Assembly (NCBI GenBank): GCA_002347405.1 | Contig: DDXB01000047.1 | Span: 1-64,000, forward strand | Direction: 5' to 3' | Length of the DNA stretch: 64,000 nt | From: Rhodocyclaceae bacterium UBA2271 | Lineage (GTDB): Bacteria > Pseudomonadota > Gammaproteobacteria > Burkholderiales > Rhodocyclaceae | Part shown: positions 47,799 to 56,958 of the stretch, in pieces | Numbering within the stretch: the first letter of the stretch is position 1 | How the letters are laid out: every line of letters begins with the position of its first letter | Translations under genes and position numbers: made by a program | The notes under the pieces: generated by a model | The model's input: the letters and a program-made list of their open reading frames with translations, nothing else | The model's database searches: none | Told to the model about the DNA's origin: nothing

Positions 47799-49154
47799 TT
47801 AACGCGTACCAGCGCCTCGCAGGCCGGCCGGCGTGAAGTCCGCCGCGCTGCGCTTGATCTTCTCGTAGACCTTCGACTCTTCGTTGCGCAGACCCATGGC
47901 CAGATAGCGGCCGGATTGCAGGTCATGGTGCACCTCGATCGTGCCGTAAGCCATCGGCACATCGTAGAAGTTGATCGAATGCTGTTCCGACACGCGCCAC
48001 AGTTCGTTGCGGGCATCGTACTTGTCGGTCACCATGACCATCCAGCTATCCTCGTCGATGTAGAAGACGCGTTTCTTGTAGATGTGGCTGGTGCCTTCCT
48101 TCAGCGTTGCCTCGACCACCCAGACCCGGTGCAGTTCATAACGCGCGTGTTCCGGATTGATGTGCCCCGGCTTGAGGACCTCCGCAAGTTTCAGCTGGTT
48201 GCCGGAAATCTTGTAGGAGTTGTAAGGCACATACAGTTCCTGCTTGCCCACCAGTTTCCAGTTGTAGCGGTCGGTTGCCCCGTTGAACATGTTGAAGTCA
48301 TCATTGGTGCGCAGGCCGTCGGCAGCGGTGCCCGGGTTGTCATAGGCGACGTTGGGGGCCAGACGCACGCGCCGCTGACCGGGGTTGTAGGTCCAGGCGG
48401 AGCGTGGCTCCTTGACCTGGTCGACGGGCTCGTGAATCAGCAGGATCTGGCCGGCCAGACGCGCCGGTGCCGTTACCGTCTGCAGGAAGTGGGCGTGTTT
48501 GTTCGGTTCGCGGTCCTTCGCCGGCTTTTCGAGGTTGCCATAGACGAAGTCATATTCGTACTCGAAGCGCACCGGCGTGTAGGCGCCATCGCGGGTCACC
48601 GCCGCCTGGCTCCAGTTCATTGCGTAGGTGTCGCCCCGGTAGCGCAGGGTGGCGTTCCAGATCGCTTCCAGGCCATCCTTCGGGATCGGGAACGGCACGC
48701 CACCCGTGGTGCCGGTGACGCCGTTGCCGCCGGCGGTCAGTTTGGCGCGGGTCGCGTTGGCGATGGTCTCGTCCAGGTTGCCCTTGGGGAAGGTGGCACT
48801 GCGCTGGGTCGGATAGACGTTCATCTTCCACGTCGGATATTTCTTGAGCAGCGCCATCTGGCCCGGCGTCAGGCTCGCCTTGTACTTCTCGGCGTTGCTG
48901 GCGTCGATCGTGAACAGCGGCTTGTCAGCCGCATAGGGGTCGGGATAGTGGCCACCGGCCACATAACCGGCCACCGGCTTGGTCAGGCCACCGGCAAATG
49001 CCGGAATGGTACCGGCCGCATTGGCGGCGACTTCGGCCCCCATGGCGGTCAGCGTCTTGCCGAGGGCGGCAGGATCGGCAGCCAGCACCGATGCCGAGGT
49101 GCCGGCGAACGCCAGCACACAGGCGGCGCCCAGCAGGGAAATGGTGTTTTTCAT
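47799..49154 (-). CDS. DUF1329 family exported protein
   Basis: 451 aa with signal peptide (LLGAACVLAFAGTSASVLA, cleavage before ADPAALG). The mature part is rich in beta strands and aromatic residues (RYELHRVWVVEATLKEG; YKKRVFYIDEDSWMVMVTDK), typical of DUF1329, which is LolB/outer-membrane-lipoprotein-like. It has no lipobox cysteine, so it is probably periplasmic. It lies 36 nt after DUF1302, and the two families commonly travel together. Function unproven; binding of a hydrophobic ligand in the periplasm is inferred. Confidence 0.9.
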   Translation of the reverse strand: MKNTISLLGAACVLAFAGTSASVLAADPAALGKTLTAMGAEVAANAAGTIPAFAGGLTKPVAGYVAGGHYPDPYAADKPLFTIDASNAEKYKASLTPGQMALLKKYPTWKMNVYPTQRSATFPKGNLDETIANATRAKLTAGGNGVTGTTGGVPFPIPKDGLEAIWNATLRYRGDTYAMNWSQAAVTRDGAYTPVRFEYEYDFVYGNLEKPAKDREPNKHAHFLQTVTAPARLAGQILLIHEPVDQVKEPRSAWTYNPGQRRVRLAPNVAYDNPGTAADGLRTNDDFNMFNGATDRYNWKLVGKQELYVPYNSYKISGNQLKLAEVLKPGHINPEHARYELHRVWVVEATLKEGTSHIYKKRVFYIDEDSWMVMVTDKYDARNELWRVSEQHSINFYDVPMAYGTIEVHHDLQSGRYLAMGLRNEESKVYEKIKRSAADFTPAGLRGAGTR

Positions 49155-49190
49155 ATTGCGAATCTCCTGGTTCTTGGTCGCGTGAACAGA

Positions 49191-51077
49191 TCAGAACGAA
49201 TAGCTGACGCTGATCGCGAGGAAGTCACGATCCTTCATCGGGTTGGTGCTGCTGGAGTAGGGCAGGCCGCCTACAGGATCAATTCCGGATTCAGTCTTGC
49301 CGCCGAAGAAGGCTGTATAGGCAATATCTGCCTGCCAGTTCTGACGGTAGTTGAAACCGACACCTAAAGTCACCGCCTTGGCGCCTTCGTTGAAGGTCGG
49401 GCCGCGGCCATCCACATCATGCGAGAAGGCGACGCGCGGCGAAACCGTTGTAGCGCCAATCGCATTCGGATAATCCAGTCGGCCAACAAGGCGATAGCCC
49501 CAGGAGTTCTTGGTGGCGAAGCAATCGGTTGACGTCGATCCGTTAGAGCTAAACGTGTTGGAACCGGGTTGCGGCAAGTGGCAGCCTGGTGCTGCGAACT
49601 TGAGGTTGGACGGTAAATCTAGATAAGTGTAACCAATCTCACCGACCGTCACCAGTTGTTCAGCGCCAAAGGTTGGGCCGAAAGCCTTGGTGGCGGTGAA
49701 CTGAATCTGGTGCATCTTGACTCGGCGATAACCGCTAATTACATCGCCGTAATTATTGAACGTACTTGCTGCGGCAAGGCTTGTCGTCGTCGATAGCTGG
49801 CTCTGCAATCCAAGCGCGGCATTGAGTAACTCAGCTGAGGGAAGCTGCAGCGGTTGATTCTTGCGATAGGAGTATTCGCCCTGCAGTGCAATGCCTCCTG
49901 GCAGTGCAGTGTTGACGCTCACGCCAAACAGCTTGATGTCTTCCGGGTATTCGACAAAGTAGGTTCCCGCATAGCCTCCGGCAGCCGCGCAAGGACCACC
50001 TAAACCACCTAGGCCAGACCCCAAGACAGCAGAAATATCAAACACTGTACATCCGCCAAACGCTACGTTTGCGTTTGATGTAATGCCACCGCGATAACCC
50101 GAAACAAACGGCGTACGGCTATGGTAGTTGGCATGATAGAACCCCAGTTCAGTGTTGTTCAACTCAGGCAGGAAGTAGCGAAGGGCAACGCCATATTGGC
50201 CACCGTCCCGTGCGTCGCGGTCACCAGAACGTGGAGCCCAGAGCGCCGCAGTGCCATTGATCGGGAAAGTGCCCAATGCCCCGTTCAGATCATTCCTCCG
50301 ACCAAACCCAGTAAAGGCGCGATCCCCACCTTCGCCGACAAAATCATTGGTGCTGAAGAAGGAACCCACCGGATCGATCTTGGTTTTCTTCCATTCGGTC
50401 GGCAGCGCCACTTCAACCGTAACCTTGTCGGTGATTTCCTGTGATGCGTAGGCCATCATGGTCGGGATGAAGCCTTCCTTCAGTTCCGAACCCGGGGCGC
50501 GCAGGCGGCTGACATTGACCGGGTTGAGTACGTTGATGCCGTTCTGGATGAAGGTGCTTTCGCCCCAGCTCACCACCTGCTTGCCAAGCCGCAGGTTGAG
50601 GTTGCGGCCGCCGAGGTTGAAGTTGCCGCGCACGTAGGCGTCGAGGATCTCGCCGCCATCACCGAGTTCGTTGCGCGTGGCGGGGAACAGGTTGCCCTTG
50701 TCATGCACAGCGAAGTCGTAGAAATAACTGGCGCGCACGAAGGCGCCGAAATTACGGTACTTGAGTTCGAGGTCGTGGGTGGCCTTCAGTAGCGTCGACA
50801 CCACGTCGCCACGGTCGTAGCGCAGGTTGCCGTCATCCGCGTTCGGGTCGCGCGAGGTGCCGCCGTTGGCGATGCTGACCAGGGCTGGATCGCGACTTTG
50901 CATGCGCCACTGGGCGCCCAGCGAAACGGTGGTATCGAAACTGCCGGTGACTTCACCCGACTTGAACTCGAAGGCGAAGGCCGATGGCGCTCCGACCATA
51001 AGTGCCAATGCAATCGCCGTGCCGATCTTGCTGTGGCGAAACTGTGGCGCGCGCGGACTCCCTGACTCTTGTCTCAT
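49191..51077 (-). CDS. DUF1302 family outer-membrane protein
   Basis: About 628 aa from the ATG at 51077, chosen because gaggagg lies just upstream. Signal peptide about 1-34 (IGTAIALALMVGAPSAFA). The rest is a predicted large beta-barrel with many Tyr/Phe/Gly strands (ALRYFLPELNNTELGFYHAN; GIALQGEYSYRKNQPLQLPS), ending in SVSYSF, an outer-membrane insertion signal. Base composition dips in the middle third (about 49500-50400), which has more A/T than its surroundings. It probably forms the outer-membrane port of the RND set. Confidence 0.9.
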   Translation of the reverse strand: MRQESGSPRAPQFRHSKIGTAIALALMVGAPSAFAFEFKSGEVTGSFDTTVSLGAQWRMQSRDPALVSIANGGTSRDPNADDGNLRYDRGDVVSTLLKATHDLELKYRNFGAFVRASYFYDFAVHDKGNLFPATRNELGDGGEILDAYVRGNFNLGGRNLNLRLGKQVVSWGESTFIQNGINVLNPVNVSRLRAPGSELKEGFIPTMMAYASQEITDKVTVEVALPTEWKKTKIDPVGSFFSTNDFVGEGGDRAFTGFGRRNDLNGALGTFPINGTAALWAPRSGDRDARDGGQYGVALRYFLPELNNTELGFYHANYHSRTPFVSGYRGGITSNANVAFGGCTVFDISAVLGSGLGGLGGPCAAAGGYAGTYFVEYPEDIKLFGVSVNTALPGGIALQGEYSYRKNQPLQLPSAELLNAALGLQSQLSTTTSLAAASTFNNYGDVISGYRRVKMHQIQFTATKAFGPTFGAEQLVTVGEIGYTYLDLPSNLKFAAPGCHLPQPGSNTFSSNGSTSTDCFATKNSWGYRLVGRLDYPNAIGATTVSPRVAFSHDVDGRGPTFNEGAKAVTLGVGFNYRQNWQADIAYTAFFGGKTESGIDPVGGLPYSSSTNPMKDRDFLAISVSYSF

Positions 51078-51284
51078 GCAATGCTCCTCCTCAATGATCA
51101 TCCGGATGATCCGGCGATTAGTTGTAACGATCTACGTCTATTATTTTCTCGCCAGCAGCCAATGGCGGTCACCGAAGATGCCGGGTTTGCAATTCTTTTT
51201 TGTGGCGATCCGGACTTCAGTAATTTTGAAGATGATACCGCGCACGTTGATTAGTGGTGTATTTGTTAACTGAAAATATTGCTC

Positions 51285-51330
51285 TTGACAGCAAGACTGT
51301 TGTTTATATAATCAAACGTTCGTTTAAACA
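51285..51330 (+). promoter_or_regulatory. Consensus sigma-70 promoter of fadN with overlapping TetR-type operator
   Basis: TTGACA (51285-51290), 17-nt spacer, TATAAT (51308-51313): a perfect match to the vegetative consensus. AATCAAACGTTCGTTTAAAC (51311-51330) begins inside the -10 and shares TCAAACG--CGT-T-AA with the palindrome at 37741-37760, in the same position relative to the -10. A strong promoter under tight repression is expected. The divergent DUF1302 gene starts 208 bp away, and its promoter may fall under the same control. Confidence 0.75.
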
Positions 51331-51369
51331 CGCTTAAGTGATACATCTTCGCAGCGAAAGGAGGACCGG

Positions 51370-53769
51370 TTGAAAAAACTGATCGTGAAAAAGGCTGCCG
51401 TGCTGGGTGCGGGGGTCATGGGGGCGCAAATTGCTGCGCATCTCGTCAATGCCAATGTTCCCGTTGTGCTATTCGATCTCCCCGCGAAGGAGGGCAACAA
51501 GAACGGCATTGTCCAGAAGGCCATCGACGGGCTGAAGAAGCTCGAGCCGGCGCCGCTGGGCAGCAAGAGCCGCTTGAAGTTCATCGACGCGGCCAACTAT
51601 GACGACCATCTGCCGCTGCTGGCCGATTGCGATCTGGTGATCGAGGCGATTGCCGAACGCACCGACTGGAAGAACGATCTTTACGCGAAGATCGCGCCGC
51701 ATCTGGGTGCCAACGCCATCATCGCATCCAATACATCGGGCCTGTCGATCAACATGTTGGCTGAAGGGCTGCCGGCAGAGGTGCGACCGCGCTTTTGCGG
51801 CATACACTTCTTCAACCCGCCGCGCTACATGCACCTGGTCGAGATCATTGCGACCAGGAGCACGGCCCCCGATACTCTGGATGCGCTGGAAACCTGGCTG
51901 ACCTCGCGCCTCGGCAAGGGCGTCATCCGTGCGCTGGACACGCCGAACTTCGTGGCCAACCGCATCGGTGTGTTCTCGATTCTCGCCGCCATGCACCATA
52001 CCCAGGCTTTCGGTCTCGGTTTCGACGCGGTCGATGCGCTGACCGGCCCGCGCATCGGTCGTCCGAAGAGCGCGACCTATCGCACCGCCGATGTGGTCGG
52101 CCTCGATACGCTGGCGCACGTCGTCAAGACCATGCAGGACACGCTGCCGGATGATCCCTGGCATCGTTATTTCACTTCCCCGGCGTGGCTCTCCGCGCTG
52201 GTCGGAAAAGGTGCGCTGGGCCAAAAAACCAAGTGCGGCATCTTCAGGAAGCAGGGCAAGGAAATCCAGGTGCTCGACCTGGCAGCACAGGATTACCGCA
52301 CTTCGGCAGGCGAGGTCGCCGAGGAGGTCGCTGCCATCCTGAAGATCAGGAACCCGGCCGAGAAATTCGCCGCGCTGCGCGCTTCCACCCACCCGCAGGG
52401 GCAGTTCCTCTGGGCGATGTTCCGCGATGTCTTCCACTACTGCGCCGTGCAGCTGGAGCATGTCGCCGACAACGCGCGCGATGTTGATTTCGCGCTGCGC
52501 TGGGGCTTCGGTTGGTCGCAGGGGCCGTTCGAGACCTGGCAACTGGCGGGCTGGTCCGATATCGCCCAAGCCATTGCCGCCGATATCGCCGCCGGCAAGG
52601 CGATGAGCGACACGCCATTGCCGGGATGGGTGCTGGAATCAGGCCGGACGGGCGTGCATACGCCGGAAGGTTCGTATTCGGCCAGCAAGAACGCCTATGT
52701 GGGCCGTTCAAAGCTGCCGGTCTATCAGCGTCAGTTGTTCCCGGAAAGCATAGTCGGCGCTGGCGGTACGGCGCCGGAAAAGTCCGGCGAGACGCTGTTC
52801 GAGAACGACGGCGTGCGCCTGTGGCGGTTGCCGGAGGTCGATGCCGGCATCGGCATCATCTCCTTCAAGTCGAAGATGCACACCGTCGGCGACGAGGTGC
52901 TGGACGGCCTGATTGCCGCCGTGCGCCAGGCCGAGACGAGCCTGGACGGCGTGGTGCTCTGGCACGAGGCGCCGTTTGCCGTCGGCGCCAATTTGCAGCA
53001 GGTGTCCGATGCCTGTGTGGCCGGTCAGTTCGATCTGCTGGAAAAGACCGTCGAGAAATTCCAGCGCGCCGCGCAAACCATCAAGTATTCACAGCTGCCG
53101 GTGGTGACGGCGGTGCAGGGCATGGCGCTGGGTGGCGGCTGCGAATTCCTGATGCATGCCGACAAGCGCGTGATGGCATTGGAAAGCTACGTCGGGCTCG
53201 TCGAAGCCGGTGTCGGCCTGATTCCGGCGGGCGGTGGCTGCAAGGAATTTGCCGTGCGCGCCGCTGAATGGGCCGCCCAATCGGCCACCCCGGGCGAAGT
53301 GTTCAACTTCCTGCAACCGGCGTTCATGACCATTGCGATGGCGAAAGTCGCCAAGAGCGCGCTGGAGGCCATCGATTTCGGCTTTGCCAAACCCACCGAC
53401 ACCATCCTCTTCAACGCACACGAACTGCTGCACGTCGCCATTGGCGAAGCGCGCGCGCTGGCGGATGCCGGCTACGCGCCGCCCCTGATGGCACGCGGCA
53501 TTCCGGTTGCCGGCAAGACGGGCATCGCGACCTTCGAAATGATGCTGGTCAATATGAAGGAGGGCGGCATGATCTCGGCGCACGACTACAAGGTCGCCAA
53601 GTCGGCTGCAATCGCGTTGTGCGGCGGCGAAGTCGAAACCGGCAGCCTGGTCGATGAGGAATGGCTGATCACCACCGAGCGACGCTACTTCGTCGAGTTG
53701 CTGAAGACGCCGGAAACCCAGGCCCGGATCAAGCACATGCTCGAAACCGGCAAGCCCTTGAGGAACTAA
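51370..53769 (+). CDS. fadN: 3-hydroxyacyl-CoA dehydrogenase / enoyl-CoA hydratase (FadN type)
   Basis: 799 aa, order dehydrogenase then hydratase, the reverse of FadB and as in Bacillus FadN. NAD site AAVLGAGVMGAQIAAH; CGIHFFNPPRYMHLVEII; hydratase oxyanion region VQGMALGGGCEFLMHADKR (about 584-600). The TTG at 51370 is preceded by aaagagga, and no better start is in frame. Residues 461-468 (IVGAGGTA) come from a short repeat that falls in the linker between the two domains. First gene of a fadN-fadA-fadD-acyl-CoA dehydrogenase run. Confidence 0.96.
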   Translation: MKKLIVKKAAVLGAGVMGAQIAAHLVNANVPVVLFDLPAKEGNKNGIVQKAIDGLKKLEPAPLGSKSRLKFIDAANYDDHLPLLADCDLVIEAIAERTDWKNDLYAKIAPHLGANAIIASNTSGLSINMLAEGLPAEVRPRFCGIHFFNPPRYMHLVEIIATRSTAPDTLDALETWLTSRLGKGVIRALDTPNFVANRIGVFSILAAMHHTQAFGLGFDAVDALTGPRIGRPKSATYRTADVVGLDTLAHVVKTMQDTLPDDPWHRYFTSPAWLSALVGKGALGQKTKCGIFRKQGKEIQVLDLAAQDYRTSAGEVAEEVAAILKIRNPAEKFAALRASTHPQGQFLWAMFRDVFHYCAVQLEHVADNARDVDFALRWGFGWSQGPFETWQLAGWSDIAQAIAADIAAGKAMSDTPLPGWVLESGRTGVHTPEGSYSASKNAYVGRSKLPVYQRQLFPESIVGAGGTAPEKSGETLFENDGVRLWRLPEVDAGIGIISFKSKMHTVGDEVLDGLIAAVRQAETSLDGVVLWHEAPFAVGANLQQVSDACVAGQFDLLEKTVEKFQRAAQTIKYSQLPVVTAVQGMALGGGCEFLMHADKRVMALESYVGLVEAGVGLIPAGGGCKEFAVRAAEWAAQSATPGEVFNFLQPAFMTIAMAKVAKSALEAIDFGFAKPTDTILFNAHELLHVAIGEARALADAGYAPPLMARGIPVAGKTGIATFEMMLVNMKEGGMISAHDYKVAKSAAIALCGGEVETGSLVDEEWLITTERRYFVELLKTPETQARIKHMLETGKPLRN
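52751..52773 (+). repeat. Short dispersed repeat in frame in fadN
   Basis: TAGTCGGCGCTGGCGGTACG and following gcg: one change in the core. Read as IVGAGGTA in the interdomain linker. Confidence 0.88.
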
Positions 53770-53773
53770 TATG

Positions 53774-53834
53774 GCCCCCACGCTCACTTCGTTCGCTACC
53801 CCCACGGGGGGCGCTGCCTCCTTCGGGGCGGCCC
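53774..53834 (+). repeat. Hairpin repeat between fadN and fadA
   Basis: Begins cccccacgctcacttcgttc, contains a C-tract/G-tract pair, and ends cttcggggcggccc. The order of blocks is that of the radA repeat (1835-1905), but the sequence has diverged. Here it is intergenic, between the fadN stop and the fadA ribosome site (caggagg). Confidence 0.75.
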
Positions 53835-53847
53835 ATCAGGAGGCATC

Positions 53848-55050
53848 ATGACAATGAGACAAATTCAGGAAGCCTACATTGTTGCCGCCACGCGTCTGCC
53901 GGTGGCCAAGAAGAACGGCATGTTCAAAAACGTGCGGCCGGACGACATGCTGGCCCACGCCATCAAGTCCGTGCTGGCCCAGGTGCCGGGGATCGATCCG
54001 GCGCGGATCGGCGACGTGATTGTCGGCTGCGCCATGCCGGAAGCCGAACAGGGCATGAACGTTGCCCGCATCGGCCTGTTGCTGGCCGGCCTGCCGAACA
54101 CGGTGCCGGGTATGACCATCAACCGTTTCTGCTCGTCGGGCGTGCAGGCGGTGGCCGATGCCGCCAACCAGATTCGCCTCGGCCTGGCCGACGTGATGAT
54201 CGCCGCCGGCACCGAGTCGATGAGCGTGATGCCGCAGATGATGGGCAACAAGATGGCGATGAATCCGGCCTTCTTCGCCAAGGAGGAGAACATCGCAATT
54301 GCCTACGGCATGGGGCTGACGGCAGAGAAGGTGGCCAACCAGTGGCAGATCAGCCGTGAGGCGCAGGACGCCTTTGCCGTCGAGTCGCACCGTCGGGCCT
54401 GCGCGGCCATCGCCGCCGGCCACTTCAAGGCCGAAACGACCCCCTATCCGATCCATGAAAGCCTGCCGGATTTGCTGACCGGCGAAATCCGGGTCAATAG
54501 CCGCACGGCCGAGAACGACGAAGGCCCGCGCCCGGATTCCAGCCTGGAAAAACTCGCCAAGCTGCGGCCGGTGTTCCATGCCCGCGGCTCGGTGACGGCC
54601 GGCAATTCTTCGCAGATGTCCGACGGGGCCGGTGCGGTCATGCTGGTTTCGGAAAAGGTGTTGAAGGAACACAATCTGACACCGCTTGCGCGTTTTGCCG
54701 GTTATGCCGTTGGCGGCGTGGCGCCAGAGATCATGGGCATCGGCCCGGTGGCGGCGATTCCCCGCGTGCTGGAACAGGTCGGCATCAAGCAGGACGATCT
54801 CGACTGGATCGAACTCAATGAAGCCTTTGCCGCGCAGTCGCTTGCGGTCATCAAGGAGCTGGGCCTGAATCCGGACAAGGTCAATCCGCTCGGCGGCGCG
54901 ATTGCGCTGGGCCATCCGCTCGGCGCTACCGGCACCATCCGCACGGCAACGGTTGTGCATGGCCTGAGGCGCACTGGGGGAAAATATGGCATGGTGACGA
55001 TGTGCATCGGCACCGGCATGGGGGCCGCCGGCATTTTCGAGCGGCTCTGA
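53848..55050 (+). CDS. fadA: Acetyl-CoA C-acyltransferase (thiolase FadA)
   Basis: 400 aa thiolase for the last beta-oxidation step. Nucleophile C95 in NRFCSSGVQAVADA, later LNEAFAAQSLAV, ALGHPLGATGTIRTA and CIGTGMGAAGIFE. Start after aggagg at about 53839. Pairs with FadN; this is the second thiolase in the region besides 40874-42160, with only moderate similarity, so different chain-length use is likely. Confidence 0.96.
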   Translation: MTMRQIQEAYIVAATRLPVAKKNGMFKNVRPDDMLAHAIKSVLAQVPGIDPARIGDVIVGCAMPEAEQGMNVARIGLLLAGLPNTVPGMTINRFCSSGVQAVADAANQIRLGLADVMIAAGTESMSVMPQMMGNKMAMNPAFFAKEENIAIAYGMGLTAEKVANQWQISREAQDAFAVESHRRACAAIAAGHFKAETTPYPIHESLPDLLTGEIRVNSRTAENDEGPRPDSSLEKLAKLRPVFHARGSVTAGNSSQMSDGAGAVMLVSEKVLKEHNLTPLARFAGYAVGGVAPEIMGIGPVAAIPRVLEQVGIKQDDLDWIELNEAFAAQSLAVIKELGLNPDKVNPLGGAIALGHPLGATGTIRTATVVHGLRRTGGKYGMVTMCIGTGMGAAGIFERL

Positions 55051-55077
55051 AATAAACCGGGATTGTCCAATAGCCCA

Positions 55078-55119
55078 AAATATCCGACACGCCCGTACAG
55101 GCGGTAATGACGGATATTT
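55078..55119 (+). promoter_or_regulatory. Inverted repeat upstream of fadD
   Basis: Perfect 9-bp arms AAATATCCG (55078-55086) and CGGATATTT (55111-55119), with a smaller gcc/ggc hairpin inside and two further cggataa words at 55121-55138. It lies in the 127-bp fadA-fadD gap. It could be a transcript hairpin or a regulator site; I cannot assign a protein. Confidence 0.45.
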
Positions 55120-55177
55120 AACGGATAATCGCGGATAAACGCTGTGCGCCGGGCAATAAAACCAAGGAGGAGACGGC

Positions 55178-56854
55178 ATGGAAAAGTTCTGGCTGCAGAG
55201 TTATCCAAAAGGCATACCGGCGGAAATTAGTATCGACCAGGTTCCTTCGCTGGTTGCGATGTTCGAGAAGGCCTGCACAACGTATGCAGACCAGGTGGCC
55301 TACATCAGCATGGGGCGCGAGATGACCTACCGCCAGCTTGACGAGGAAAGCCGGGCCTTTGCCGGCTGGCTGCAATCGAGGGGGATGGCGAAGGGCGATC
55401 GTGTCGCACTGATGATGCCCAACCTGCTGCAGTATCCGGTGGCACTGTTCGGTGCGCTGCGGGCGGGCTGTGTCGTGGTCAATTGCAACCCGCTTTACAC
55501 GCCGCGCGAACTGGAACAGCAGCTGAAGGATTCCGGCGCGACCGCCATCGTCATCGTCGAGAACTTTGCGCATGTGCTGGAGAAGGTGATCGCGCATACC
55601 GCCATCAAGCATGTGGTGGTGACGCCGATGGGCGAAATGCTCGGCATGCTGAAGGGCGTGCTGGTCAATTTCGTCGTGCGCTACATCAAGAAGCTGGTGC
55701 CGGCGTGGCACATTGCCGGTGCAATTGGCTTCAACCGGACTTTGTCCGCTGGCCGACAGCATGGTTTTCAGCCGGTACAACTCGGCCATGATGATCTGGC
55801 TTTCCTGCAATACACCGGCGGCACGACAGGCATTTCCAAGGGCGCCATGCTGACGCACGGCAATATCTGCGCCAATGTGGCGCAGGCGCTGGCCTGGATC
55901 GGCCCGGTGGTCAAGGAAGGCAAAGAGTTCATCATTACCGCGCTGCCGCTTTACCATATCTTTGCGCTGACCGCGAACTGCCTGACTTTCATGTCAGTCG
56001 GTGCGCGTAACCTGCTGATTGCCAATCCGCGCGATATTCCGAACTTCATCAAGGAGTGGGGCAAGTATCCGGTCAGCATCATGACGGGGGTCAACACCCT
56101 GTTCAATGCGTTGCTGAACAATCCCGAATTCGCCAAGCTCGATTTTTCCAGTTTTCGCGTCACGCTCGGCGGTGGCATGGCGGTGCAGGCGCCGGTTGCC
56201 GAGCGCTGGCTGAAGACCACCGGTGTGCCTTTGCACCAGGCCTATGGCCTGACGGAAACCTCGCCCGCCGCGACCATCAATCCGCTCGATGTACGTGAAT
56301 TCAACGGATCGATCGGTCTGCCGATCTCGTCGACCGAGGTGGTCATCCGTGACGATAACAGTCAGGAAGTGCAGATCAACCAGGTCGGCGAAATCTGCAT
56401 TCGCGGCCCGCAGGTCATGAAAGGTTACTGGGAGCGGCAGGAGGAAACGGACGGGGTATTTGGTCCGGGTCGTTTCCTGCGCACCGGCGACATGGGTTAC
56501 ATGGATAAAAACGGCTTCGTTTTTCTGGTCGATCGGAAGAAGGACATGATTCTCGTATCGGGTTTCAACGTCTATCCGAACGAGGTCGAGGAAGCGATCG
56601 CGATGCATCCCGGCGTGATCGAGGTTGCGGCGATTGGCGTGCCGGACGAACGTTGCGGGGAGGTGGTGAAGATTTTCGTCGTGCGCAAGGATCCGGCACT
56701 TACCGAAGCGGCACTGATCCAGCATTGCCGCGGCGTGTTGACCGGCTACAAGATTCCGAAACATGTCGAGTTCCGCGATGACTTGCCGAAAACCAACGTC
56801 GGCAAGGTGTTGCGGCGTGCGCTCAAGGATGACAGCCCGCCAACGACGCCCTGA
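55178..56854 (+). CDS. fadD: Long-chain-fatty-acid-CoA ligase FadD
   Basis: Activates fatty acids to acyl-CoA through an acyl-adenylate. 558 aa. Leader [17 protein letters not shown] is typical of FadD. AMP motif [18 protein letters not shown], then GYGLTET-like [11 protein letters not shown], and the fatty-acyl ligase signature [20 protein letters not shown]. Catalytic lysine region [12 protein letters not shown]. Good ribosome site (aaggagg). Its stop overlaps a small nitronate monooxygenase remnant. Confidence 0.97.
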   Translation: MEKFWLQSYPKGIPAEISIDQVPSLVAMFEKACTTYADQVAYISMGREMTYRQLDEESRAFAGWLQSRGMAKGDRVALMMPNLLQYPVALFGALRAGCVVVNCNPLYTPRELEQQLKDSGATAIVIVENFAHVLEKVIAHTAIKHVVVTPMGEMLGMLKGVLVNFVVRYIKKLVPAWHIAGAIGFNRTLSAGRQHGFQPVQLGHDDLAFLQYTGGTTGISKGAMLTHGNICANVAQALAWIGPVVKEGKEFIITALPLYHIFALTANCLTFMSVGARNLLIANPRDIPNFIKEWGKYPVSIMTGVNTLFNALLNNPEFAKLDFSSFRVTLGGGMAVQAPVAERWLKTTGVPLHQAYGLTETSPAATINPLDVREFNGSIGLPISSTEVVIRDDNSQEVQINQVGEICIRGPQVMKGYWERQEETDGVFGPGRFLRTGDMGYMDKNGFVFLVDRKKDMILVSGFNVYPNEVEEAIAMHPGVIEVAAIGVPDERCGEVVKIFVVRKDPALTEAALIQHCRGVLTGYKIPKHVEFRDDLPKTNVGKVLRRALKDDSPPTTP

Positions 56855-56946
56855 TGCCCGTTTCCGCGCTCTTGCAAAAAAACCTGGCGCTGCCGGTCAT
56901 CGGCGTGCCGGCTGAAATGATGCTGCTACTGAATAATCTCGGATAA
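56854..56946 (+). pseudogene. Remnant of a nitronate monooxygenase gene (N-terminus only)
   Basis: A 30-codon frame starting at the ATG that overlaps the fadD stop reads [19 protein letters not shown] and then diverges to a stop. The first 19 residues match my knowledge of the start of nitronate monooxygenase (2-nitropropane dioxygenase), in which LLQKNLRLPVI(G/A)AP leads into the FMN barrel. The rest of the barrel is absent before the next gene at 56959, so a deletion seems likely. The match is short. Confidence 0.5.
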
Positions 56947-56958
56947 AAGGAACATGAA

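Noticed and set aside
47229..49367. 712-codon plus-strand frame over the YCF48-like and DUF1329 genes
   Set aside because: The minus-strand genes have signal peptides, family motifs and operon spacing; the plus frame has none.
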